The position numbers were made by a program, and so were the translations under genes. DNA of 64,000 nucleotides from Azolla caroliniana (Eukaryota > Polypodiophyta): contig JBHGNT010000001.1 of assembly GCA_043228905.1 (NCBI GenBank), positions 3,844,001 to 3,908,000 of the forward strand, given 5' to 3'. The notes beneath the pieces were generated by a model, which saw nothing but the letters and a program-made list of their open reading frames with translations, was not told the DNA's origin and made no database searches. Positions 1 through 10,800 of the stretch are shown piece after piece (position 1 is the first letter of the stretch; each line of letters starts with the position of its first letter).

Positions 1-260
1 CATTTTCGAATATCATCCAGAGGGTCGTCCCCCTTTGGAATCAAATATATTAGGCCTTATGTCCATTCCTGAGGCATATAACCATGGTCAAAAATTTGTT
101 GGTAGGCATAAGTCAAAACATTACCAATCATATCCCAATACTCTATATACCATGAAACCCCCATCCCATCAACACCTAGACCAACATCCTTACCTAAAGC
201 CTTTGCTGCTAACAAAACTTCCGAAGGTTGCAACGAAGCAAGCAAGCAACGAAGATCATG
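1..260 (-). pseudogene. LINE (L1-type) reverse transcriptase fragment, cut by window edge
   Basis: Read on the minus strand, 245 down to 57 encodes a stretch typical of the first part of plant non-LTR reverse transcriptases: an aliphatic lead-in, a GKDVGLGVDG segment (the family's GKxPGPDG), a YWDMIG segment and MPQEW. After a TAA stop near position 57 the same frame continues with LIYLIPKGDD, the conserved 'LIPK' motif. The in-frame stop shows it is dead. The element continues beyond the left edge, so its full size is unknown. No coding potential was recognised on the plus strand here. Confidence 0.75.
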
Positions 261-1018
261 AGTATGTCTTACTATAACAATGGCATGTTCTTATATTAAA
301 CAATTATGACCATAAAATGTGAAAGGCAACAATATTGGTCCAATTGCCCATTGTAATATGCACATAGGTAAATGTTTTGAGAGACAACATATGTTTTTGT
401 TTTCAGAATAAATACCATCCTAACTTAGGTTGGATTGTCATCCATTGCACATGTCTCTGTACCATTGATTCAACTCATACAATATGGATATAGAGCAAAC
501 TTATCTCTTTGTTTAGAATTCAAACCCCCATGGTTGCATTGCACATTCATGCATGTACTCGCACCTTCATGATCCAAACACAGTGAGTTATATCGTATTC
601 ATTTACCAAGAGGATGACAACTCATGTGACCATCTTCATGTACATCTATCCTATTCCACCTTCGTGCATGGGATGCATATTATGTTTTTATTTTAGTTGA
701 GCATATTTCATTTCTATTAGACATGTTTAGGTTCTTATTGTGCTTAGGTTTGAGTGATTGGTTTTGGAGGGCAATTTGTTCATTTTTACCCCCCTCAATT
801 GCACATCCACTAAGCCCTCCTAGAGGGTAAAGAAGATCATCATAGTTTCATTGTTTGATATTGATGTACCCATTCACTCACATACCTTGAATGGAATGGA
901 CAATGTTGCTTGTCCACTTGTGTTTTCCCAATGTTGAGATTGCTTCCAAGTTTGGATAAGGTCTCAACAATTTGTTTGATACCACCATTGCGTTATAAAC
1001 GAACCTTGAAAAGAGTGC

Positions 1019-1020
<2 letters not shown>
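261..1020. other. intergenic, nothing recognised
   Basis: AT-rich sequence between two retroelement scraps. I see no open frame with family resemblance, no RNA gene and no clear terminal repeat. It may be further decayed LINE DNA, but nothing visible supports that. Confidence 0.5.

Positions 1021-1049
<29 letters not shown>
1021..1049. repeat. (AG)n microsatellite
   Basis: An uninterrupted AG dinucleotide run of about 14 units. It makes an apparent Ser-Leu-rich frame on the minus strand (878-1069), which is not a gene. Confidence 0.95.
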
Positions 1050-1052
<3 letters not shown>

Positions 1053-1122
1053 AAATGGTGAGCATACATGAATGGTAGATTGGATTAACAAAGAATGGGG
1101 AATCAAGAGGTCTACTGGTTGG

Positions 1123-1321
1123 TGGCAAAGAGTGATGCTATTATGTGGAAATATTGTATTCCTTTTTTAGCAAAGTTTTCATTTTGGTGGGTTATGGGGT
1201 AGGCGGATTGCCTCTACAAGTTGCTTTGTGACCATGGAATGCTTGTTTGGGCATGTCTTATTTTTTGCAGAGTTGTGGTTGCACGCATGCGCCATAGGTA
1301 CATTAGTTGTTTCACAATGAT
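1123..1321 (+). pseudogene. LINE zf-RVT (RT zinc-binding) remnant
   Basis: One plus-strand frame reads WKYCIPFLAKFSFWWVM, then a TAG stop, then a leucine-rich segment. It ends in a Cys-x3-Cys (codons at 1254 and 1266) followed by His-Arg-Tyr-Ile-Ser-Cys (1293-1310). The order (Trp-Lys...Pro...Lys-x-x-x-Trp, Cys pair, His-x4-Cys) is that of the zinc-binding domain at the C-terminus of plant LINE polyproteins. A similar HRFISC block occurs at 50486-50770. Stops and an altered Cys spacing show decay. The family assignment is an inference from these motifs. Confidence 0.45.
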
Positions 1322-2733
1322 ATCTATTTGAATATTTACATCAACAACATGGGCTTCTCTTAATAGGATATCAAAATCCCCTTTCCAAATGGATATTTAC
1401 TCAATGTGCTATTAGATTGCCCCACCCATAGTTTCAAATTGTGTTTTAGTTTCTCATACATTTTGACATAATTGGCATATGCATGGTTTTGTTTTCGGTG
1501 TTGAATATGGAGTTCAACGAGACATTCAAAGCTTAAAAGACATGTTACTATGGCAATTCTCTTTTGTTGGTTAGTCGTGATACAATAAATCATGTCCACG
1601 AATTATTTTGGCTATTACGTAACACGAAGAAATAGCTCCATCGAGTTGAATAAGCGATAAGGAATACAATGGGCAATCAGATGGGGTTTGCTCAATATTG
1701 CATCCCATACAATGGCAATTTATTTATTTATTTTCCAAAAAATATACAATGGCAATTAGATGGGGCTTGCTCGATATTGCATCCCATCTACCATACATGT
1801 TGTAATTAAGAGATTAGATTACATCATATTTTTTTATCAGAGAGAACATTCATTATGGAATCCTTTACACAACAACAATTCATGTGTAGGTATACCGTAT
1901 GATATGGCAATGAAACCTTGATTTTGCATAGTGAATGAAAGTGCCAACTCTACAAACCAACACATAAACCTTAACTCTATAGAGACAAAGGGAGAGTGTA
2001 TGATATTTATTTTTGACCACTAAGGGACAATGGAAACGAAACGTTTAAGGGATTCTCTCCTCTTGGAAATGTATGAGGACAAAGTCATATCAAATGATGC
2101 TTATTGCGTATGTAATTCTTGATTCATCCGGTGGGTTCACTGTTCTACTTGAGACCAAAACTAAAACTCATTCTTCTTTGTTAGAAGTAATGGAACTTTG
2201 CTCCAAAAAAGTTTTGCATGTCAGGCATTTCCAATGTAGTACATGTACTACATCTTCCAACTACTTTGAAATGTCATGTAGTTCTAAGACGACACACTCT
2301 TTCATATTGTGCAAGGCCTAGCAAGCACTTTGTTGAATTTAATGCCCACATGACCTCATGGAGGATAAGAGGAACTACTTTGTTAAGACCATTGAACATG
2401 GCCAAAGGCCTATACAACATTGAATCAAAGTGCGATGGTTAGACCCACAAACATGTTCGGGACAAAATATGCATAGTTGACAAGTCTCCTCACATGGATC
2501 CCAATGCCCCATCACATATCAATAAAGAATGTGACCTAAATCACGTGGACGCAACAGTAAACAACACGAAGGGGTTCATAACATGTATCGTGAGCCTCCA
2601 CATACATTTCGCAAGTTTCCCGAAGACGCTGGTGGGCGATAAGGGGCATACATTAGCATGTGAGTTCGTATGACGATGCAAGCGTGAAGCAAGTGCAAAT
2701 GCATCTACTATGTCGTGCAAACCATGTCTTCAA

Positions 2734-2776
<43 letters not shown>

Positions 2777-2988
2777 GATAAGTGTGTGTGTTTGTCTTTG
2801 AGAAAGAAAGAAAGAAAGAAAGATATATTAACGTCTTCTAAGGCCAAATTTGGCCCATGAGACAAATGGTTTACAAAAAATGGGATATTTACCCATTCAT
2901 CGAAAGTAAAAAATTTCAAAATAAGATAAAAATAGTTCTAAAAAAAAAACATGTTCTACAATGAAAAGATGTTATACTAGGCCTAATT
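1322..2988. other. intergenic with a small imperfect tandem duplication and a CT run
   Basis: No gene is recognised. Positions 1667-1745 and 1746-1789 carry an imperfect duplication (ACAATGG.CAAT.AGATGGGG.TTGCTC.ATATTGCATCCCAT), about 79 bp apart and separated by a T/A-rich insert. A (TC)n run occupies about 2736-2769 and is followed by GAAA repeats. Short plus-strand frames at 2073-2442 have no family resemblance. Confidence 0.5.
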
Positions 2989-5953
2989 TCATTTCCGTCC
3001 AAGTCTCTCGAAGAGAAGCGGGAGGTAAAAGGGTTGCAATGTGGATGTGGCCCGTGGTCCCAATGTAAAAGGTACCCCGACCATAGCTTCTAGTCGACGT
3101 AGCTCACATTCCCTTATCTTCTTAAACTTTTCTACTCCACGTCGACTTGTTTTGAAGCCCAACATCCGAGGGCGTTTGGTTGTTCTTTGTATTTCTGCTT
3201 CCTTAAGGGAGAGGCCGAGCGGCGTAAGTGTATCCACATTCATCGTCTCCCCTTGTTCCTGAAAAATTACAGTAGTTACATGTTGATGAATAGTAAAAGG
3301 GTTATGATTAACAGTTTGTAATTTATTCTCCCTATGTTGTTTTAGCTCTAAGATATACCTACCTAGTCTTTTTACACTCAGGGTATCTAATAGTTTGGAG
3401 AGGGTGGGAGAGGGTCCTAATATGTCTTGGTATTCCGCCCGTATCTCGACATAAGTTGGGCACTTGCATGTGAAGTGATACTCATCCTCTATCTCTATGT
3501 GGCATAACCTACATAGCCTTTCCTCTCTAGGGACTCTATTAGCGCAACCATTCTCAATCTCAAGTTGGTGAGATGATATCCTAAGTTGTCCAATGGCCAC
3601 CCTTAGTGCATTTGATAAGAATGTATCTAGATATCTTGGTCGTGTAATAAAAGCTAACTTAGAGAAGTGCAAGAAGTGTTCCTTATAGTACAACATTTTA
3701 GATGGGCGTGGCTCTCGTGGGGTGATCCATTTATATCGAATGTAAATTTGCCATATTTCTTGGCGTATCACTTTATTACGGTCTTCATGAGAGATTAGAG
3801 TTTGATCAGTCCCATGGTTGTACTTAAGGGGAGGTAGGTTATTAATGTCTATGTCGTTTGCAAGTAACCAACTCACCACAATGCTATACCAAGAGCTAGT
3901 GTCTCCAGATGCATGTAGGGATCGGGATGCCTCAAAGGCTCGACGAGATATCCTATCTTGTGGTTGGCTATGTATCTAATGAATAAAAACTACCATTTGA
4001 AAGAGTGCTTCTACTAACATCGGGGGTAGACTAAACTCTGCTCTAATAATGTCATGCGGTACTGTCGATTTGCTTCGGAGTTGACGTGATAACATCATCA
4101 CCAAAGGTCTCTCTAATTGCGTCCACATGAAGGATGGTAGACCTGGAGCCCATACTACTGATGCATACATGAGGGAAGGGGTCACTAATGAGTCGAAGAG
4201 CCATCCCTTAGTCCGTGGCTCTTGAAAGTATGCCTAGTGGCATTGTCTCTCTAAGAGTGAGAGGGATGCATACCCTCTCGTTAGTCTATCTTTGGTTGCC
4301 TGGGTCATCGAGAATTTACCTGAGCGAGCACTAAAAGTGACTCCCAAGTATACATACGATCCCACTACCTCAACTAGTTTATGAGAGAGGGTTAGGTGAC
4401 ATTTACTCCTAACTTGGGACGATGTATGAAATATAAGGACTTTAGTTTTCGTTAGATTCACTACTAGTCCTCGTTGTGTACAAAAGTCGTCTAAGGCATT
4501 AAGATGCTTTTGTAGGTCGTGTTCCGACTCCGAGAGCAAGACAATGTCGTCTGTGTAGAGTAAGAGACTAACTTGCGTATCCCCAATAACTACTCCCTTT
4601 CGAGCAATAAAATCAGTGATCTCATCAATGTAGATCCCAAAAAGAGTTGGTGACAAGGGGCAACCCTGTTTTACACCAATGGTGCTAGTGAAACAATCGG
4701 ATAGGCCACCTGGGCATCATACGCATCTAGAGATTTGCTCATATAAGGCATAAATAGCCCAGATCATGTCCTTTGGTATCTCCAAGCTCTTAAGTCTATC
4801 AAACAACCTCTCCCTAGGAACTGTGTCAAAGGCTTTGCAGAAGTCCACAAAGCAACAATATAGTTTCTTCTTACGAGCCTTCGTCTAGTCAATTAAGCAC
4901 CTAAGTGTGAAGATATGGTCAATAGTGGAGAAGGCTTGTCTAAAGCCAGTCTGCTCAGGTGCGTGAAGACTTAACGTTTCCATATAATCGCTGAGCTCCG
5001 CTTCCATTACTGCACCATATAGTTTAGCGAGCATATGACCTATCATAATGGTCCTATATGTATTTGGGTCCATTGGGTCCCCTCCTTTATGTATAGGGGC
5101 CACTATGTTCATGGCCCATTGTGGTGGAAAACCCTCGGCGAGGGCACGGTTGAAGATTAGAGTGAGAAGGGGGGCTAGGCACTCTCGAGCATATATGATG
5201 TGCTCGGCTCGCAATCTTGTGTGGTCCATGGATTTCCTATGTTGTAACTTTTTTATGACCTTCGTGATCCTAGAGGTCGTGAAAAGTGTCCCCATGGTAG
5301 GTTGAGGTGTGGAAGGCATTGAAATGGATGGTTGGTTCGGGACATGGTAGAGTCTCTCGATGTATGTGTGCCAAATATTGGGATCCTCGATGGGTGTTTG
5401 TGGTCTCGGTTCTCGTAGTCTCTTCCATGTAAGGGCACAATCCCTACTCATGAACATATGGTAGAGTTCCCAATATTGAGATGTTTCCCAAGCTCGTCTT
5501 TTACGTTGTGTCATCTTGCGCATCTCTTTGCGAGCCTATACTGAGGAAATAGTACCACTAAGTCGCGACACCTTAAGTTGTCTATACAACTCTCTACAAT
5601 CCTCATCATACCACTTGTTCTGTGGCATAGACCCTATTCTACTATGATTGGAACCTTTCGTGCATGGGAAGCTCCTAGTTGCTGCTGAGTGAAGGATGTG
5701 TGAGTTCTGTAGTGAGGTTCTCTAAAGGCAAGGAAGAATCAAAAGAGGAGAGATGGGCTAGTACATGTCGAGAGTAGATGTCAGCGAGCTCATGCGTGAA
5801 ATGTATTATGGTGTGATGGGTTGGTTGACTAGAGTTGGTGGCGTGGGAGATGTCACATTTTAGCTCAAAGTATAGGAAGTTATGGTTTGCACCAATGGGG
5901 CATGGGGCCACTTGGAAGGAGTTAACCATGTGGGTAGCTTTGGTGCGTCCTAA
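2989..5953 (-). pseudogene. Non-LTR retrotransposon: endonuclease tail, reverse transcriptase and zinc-finger C-terminus
   Basis: On the minus strand, about 5950-5700 encodes the end of an exonuclease/endonuclease-phosphatase domain, with GANHNFLYFEL where active enzymes have SDH. After one frameshift near 5700-5665, a single frame runs from about 5660 to 2989. It carries the RT motifs LAEGFPPQW, APIHKGGDP, FVDFCKAFD, GVKQGCPLSPTLFG and LLLYTDD (family YADD/FADD). A C-terminal Cys-x2-Cys...His-x4-Cys finger follows (CRLCH...HFTCKC). Five nonsense codons interrupt the frame (near 5535, 4888, 4720, 4224 and 3978), so it cannot act autonomously. The finger and RT style differ from the L1-type pieces at 1-260 and 50430-50770, suggesting another LINE clade. 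No poly-A tail is obvious at the 3' end. Confidence 0.85.
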
Positions 5954-6120
5954 CAAACAAACAAACAACAAGAAGAAGAAGAAGAAAAAGAAGAAGGAAG
6001 GAAGAGAAGGAATGGGATGGGGGCCGTTTTTGTCGTCCATGGCTTAGGGTGCGAAATTAGTAGCCCTTTCCTTTATTTTCCCTTTGTCCGCTTTCACACT
6101 TAGCCCCCCCCCCCCCCCCT

Positions 6121-6160
<40 letters not shown>

Positions 6161-6366
6161 GAAGTGGCCGGGCTCAGAAGAGCTCACATGTTTCCCACAT
6201 GGAGGAGGGGGGGCTAAGTGTGAAAGCGGACAAAGGGGAAATAAAGGAAAGGGCTACTAATTTCGCACCCTAAGCCATGGACGACAAAAGCGGCCCCCAT
6301 CCCATTCCTTCTCTTCCTTCTTCTTTTTCTTCTTCTTCTTCCTGTTGTTTGTTTGTTTGTTTGTTT
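5953..6366. repeat. Near-perfect inverted repeat (foldback), arms about 170 bp, 78-bp CT-rich spacer
   Basis: The left arm is 5953-6122 and the right arm 6201-6366. Reverse-complementing the left arm gives the right arm with only about three substitutions, one 4-bp CTTC indel and a different G/C homopolymer length. Landmarks in both arms are CAAACAAACAAAC (or its complement), a GAAGAA block, CCATGG and TAGTAGCCCTTTCCTTTA. The spacer 6123-6200 holds a (TC)n run and unique sequence. The left arm abuts the 5' end of the LINE; the right arm runs into the upstream region of the TSO1-like gene. Confidence 0.93.
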
Positions 6367-6404
6367 CCCGCGCTCTTCTTTCTTCATTAATTTACTTTCC
6401 CTCG

Positions 6405-6442
<38 letters not shown>

Positions 6443-6553
6443 CTCAGAAAATACCTTCTTCTTCTTCTTCTTCGTCGTCGTCGTCTCCTTTCCCTTCTCT
6501 TCTTTCTCTTCTACTGTAGCTGATTCTGCTTCCACTTCATCGCCGTAGCAACG

Positions 6554-6593
<40 letters not shown>

Positions 6594-7865
6594 GACATTT
6601 CTCAGTCTCTAAAGCTCCCCCCCTTTCCTCGCCTTCTTCTTCGTCTTTCTTCTTTTCCCCACAATTTGCTCCTTCCTCTCACACTTTTCTATCTGCTCAG
6701 CAACACCATCCAAACTTGTCCGGGATCACCTAACAGTCTTCTTCTTCTCCTTCATCGCCATCGCCATCGCCATCAGCATTTTCATCATCCTTCCTTTTCT
6801 TCTTCTTCTTCTTCTTCTTCTTCTTCTTCTTTGTCTTTAACCTCATGGTCACAGCATACCTGCTGTTAACAAGATCCGCTTCATATTCTTATTTCCTTGA
6901 AAAACATACTACCCCTGCGGTGCTTGAATGTTAGATTTCACAGTAATGCGCTTCAAAGGAAATCTTAAACATTACTGACAGGTCACATCAACTTTTTTCG
7001 ACCTACGCAAATCTTCCATTCTTTCTTTCGTATATCCCTACACTAAGAATTTTCACTGCTATAGACTGTCATTGTTGAAGACTTACAGAATTTGCGTTCA
7101 GGAGCTTACATGCTCTGCTGAAATCAAGAACCGAAAGTTTTTGTCCGGCTTTTCCCGGAGTGCGCAACTATTGTGAAAGATCTGAAGAGCCGCAGTATCC
7201 TTAGCTTATCTATGTTAGAGAACAGTCAAGAAACAACAAAATTATCCTACCTTCTTCCGGATTTACTGATTTACTGGAATTTCGTGAAAGATCTGCCGGA
7301 TAATAGAAATTTGGCGTTTTTTATTTGCTAAATCGACAGGAAATAAGACTTCTGCCTGGCATTCTCTTCTCTCCAACCTCATAATTAAATATCTACTTAA
7401 TTAACTTTCCCGAACTTCGTTGATTTGCTATATCAGTCTGGAAAACGACGATTTGCATGTTACATTCTTTCCAGTTCACTGGCATTGTGAAAAATATACA
7501 GAATCAGTTTTTTGGGATTCTTTTCCTCAACTTGCCAGTGAACCTTCACATTCTTTGATCTCTACCGTCATCGTGAATGATAAGCAAATTTTAGAGTTTC
7601 TGACCACATTTGTTTTGGAGAACCATCAAGGCACAACGTTTTCTTCCTAAAATGGTTCTATCGTTCTGATTCAAAACCAGAGTTTCTGAGCTTCGCTTAA
7701 TACCAAATTCTCATCAGAAAACGAATATATCTGCCTCATATTCTTTCCGAGGGCACTGGCATTCTGAAAGGTCTGTAAAATAGGTGTTTACAGAGATTCT
7801 TTGTTTTGGAGGTCTTCGGGAAACTATGCTCGTTGTTTGTAGCGTTTTCCGAATTTAGCAAGATC
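6367..7865 (+). promoter_or_regulatory. Upstream and probable 5' leader of the TSO1-like gene
   Basis: Pyrimidine-rich DNA with (CT)n runs near 6409-6438 and 6557-6591 and (TTC/TCT)n runs near 6452-6480 and 6796-6830, then about 1 kb of AT-rich sequence to the start codon at 7866. Short frames here are microsatellite artefacts. The leader is probably long and may contain an intron. I could not fix a TSS or TATA box. Confidence 0.45.
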
Positions 7866-10800
7866 ATGGAATCACCGGAAAGAAATCCCCACACCTCGGA
7901 TTGTGAACCTCAGGTACTTAATATTTTTCCCACAATGATTTGACGTGTTTCTTTCTTTCTTTTTCTTTAAACATGTTCCATCGTCTAGATCATTAAAAAG
8001 TGTTTTTCTTATCATATTTTGCATTTTTCGGTGAGCTTATTTTCTAGATCCAGAACTCTCTCTTCTGAAAAAACATAGCAGATTGTTTTAACAAGAATGT
8101 TGCTTCCAGTTTGTAAGAAATTTATACAATGCTGTTGTCTTTTAACGCCGCTTGAATATGTTTTCTGAAAAGAATGCGTGCTATATAGTTTTGGCACGAA
8201 TGTTGCTTTTAACATGTGAGAAATCTCGGCATTGCTTTCATTGCTGCGCTATTTCCCATAGCAAGGTAATGGTTTCTGAAAATAAGGTTTACAATATAAT
8301 GTTCACCAGATTGTTTTGTTTTAATATTATGGTCTATTAGTATTCTAGCTGGCTTTATCTATCCTGGTAAGAAAATTCATTATATAGGTTTAACTAGAAT
8401 GTCGCTTAGAATTTATAAGAAACTCAATGAAATGCTGTTGTGTTTGTGAAATTTCTATTTGCGAGGTTATCTGTGTATAAAGAAAAGCTATTGTATAATT
8501 TAGTAAGGTTGTGATTCAAATTTCCTACAAATTAATTAAGTACTGCTGTATTCCTGCAGGGATCACCCACGTTCAGCTTTTTGTGTACTCTTTCCCCTAT
8601 CAAGCCTGTGAAATCAGCACGTTTGGCACAAACATACTCAGAAATTAATTTTCCATCTGCTGTTTCTTATAATGCTCCTAAAGTGGAACAAGAAGATTCA
8701 GCATCTTTGACAAAGTGAGTCGGATATGCAAATGAGATATGCATCACATAGTCAATCTTTTGGTTTAACGGGGCTTAAAATCTACATTTTGGTTTAAAAT
8801 ACCTCAATCAAGTAGAAGGAAGTTTTTTATGGGCTAATTATCATTTCATTCTAATAATTTTCAATAGTTTTGATAACACATTTGAATTGTAAATTTTGTG
8901 CCCAGGGATCATTGCAGAAACACTCCAAGAACCACACAAGTGACTAAGTTAAAACAAATAACCTTCTCAGGAGGACTCAAAAGTCCTAAAAGGGATAATA
9001 AGATACATGAGCATGAAGAGAAAACCTCAAAGACGCCTGTGAAACTAAGTTCCATGTCAAATAAGGGCAACCGTGAATGCAATGAGTTAGATAACTCAGA
9101 GAATTTAGTGACAGTCGATACTGTTACTGAAGATGTGGTCAATCCTACAGCTTGTTGCAGATCGGAAATTGATACTGGCTTAATGGGCAAAGATATAGTG
9201 TTAGAGCACTCTAGAGTGCTATGCAACACAATCTGTTTATCTTCTGCCAACAGTGGGGATTGCAAGAAACTTCTTGATTTCAGTCGAGAGGTCTCTGAGC
9301 TTGAATTTATGATGTTTGGTGAGTGTGATAAGCATAGTCAACAAATGTGTGTGACTGAAAACGAAGCTCAGGTATTATCTCCCACTCTACTTGGACTGTC
9401 GATCGAGGAAGTTGAAGAGTATATTGCTTCACTCAAAGAAGTTGTGAAAGAGGAGCAAGAGAAAAAAGAAACAGGCTGTTCCAGCGAGGTGATAAGCAAT
9501 AGCGATGGTGAAAATAATAATTTTGCCGATGCTTTAGTGGACGAAGATAACCAAAACCCATCCACTGCAGTCAGGGTAAGCTTTAAAGATTTTTTAACAC
9601 GTTGTGTTTGTTAGTTGGGCTCGATCTTACTTTTTAATTTTGTATGTCGTTTTTATAGACTTTGCCATAAAATATCCATACATTGAAACCGTAGGACCAA
9701 TGAAATTATGCCTCACAACATGTTCGATCCACAAGATGGATCCCGGCTGTCTATGCTAGAGGGTATTACACTAAGCATTTTCATAAAAACTTCACTTCCA
9801 CATTTTTGGTTCTCAAAATAACCGGGATGTGATTTAGACTCCCCAATCCATAAGGGGTAGAAGAAAACAAAAGTCTAATTTTCAAGCCAACGCAAACCCT
9901 CTCTCGAGGCAGAATGCTTTATTGATAAGCTATTTCTTGATTATATATGTTTTCTCGATTGATTATTTATTGAATGCGGTGGTATATTCGTTCTGTGTGA
10001 AATATGAGTTTTGGTTATTTGGTGAATACGCCATCAGTGCAATATTTTCTCCCCTAAGTTGGAGTCTTTGGGTTTAGGGTTTAGGGTTTAGGGGTAGAAG
10101 AAAACAAAAATCTAATTTTCAAGCCAACGCAAACCCTCTCTCGAGGCAGAATGCTTTATTGATAAGCTATTTCTTGATTATATATGTTTTCTCGATTGAT
10201 TGTTTATTGAATGCGGTGGTATATTCGTTCTGTGTGAAATATGAGTTTTGGTTATTTGGTGAATACGCCATCAGTGCAATATTTTCTCCCCTAAGTTGGA
10301 GTCTTTGGGTTTAGGGTTTAGGGTTTAGGGGTAGAAGAAAACAAAAATCTAATTTTCAAGCCAACGCAAACCCTCTCTCGAGGCAGAATGCTTTATTGAT
10401 AAGCTATTTCTTGATTATATATGTTTTCTCGATTGATTGTTTATTGAATGCGGTGGTATATTCGTTCTGTGTGAAATATGAGTTTTGGTTATTTGGTGAA
10501 TACGCCATCAGTGCAATATTTTCTCCCCTAAGTTGGAGTCTTTGGAATCCCTCACCAACTAGCACATAATGCTGCAAAAATAACCCACGTTTCATGGGTC
10601 ATCCTAGCATGACCAAAATAACATGTGCCACTTTGACATCATGCACATACCATGGGGCATTTATGTGTACATGCTTTTAATTAGCAGCTTCATGCTATAG
10701 AAATGTTTGGTCTATGCATTTCCCCATGTTCATTACTTCAGTTTTACATTCTCACCGTTTTAGAGAGTTCATCGTCTAGATCAGCTTGACATCATTTTAT

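Noticed and set aside
5835-6548. Plus- and minus-strand frames with Lys/Phe/Ser runs
   Set aside because: They come from microsatellites and the inverted-repeat arms; only the 5700-5950 minus segment has LINE similarity.
8909-9565. Minus-strand frames over TSO1-like exon 3
   Set aside because: Shadows of the conserved plus-strand exon, which is in phase with its neighbours.
9854-10546. CRISPR-like array
   Set aside because: Units are contiguous 237-bp copies without variable spacers, in a plant intron.
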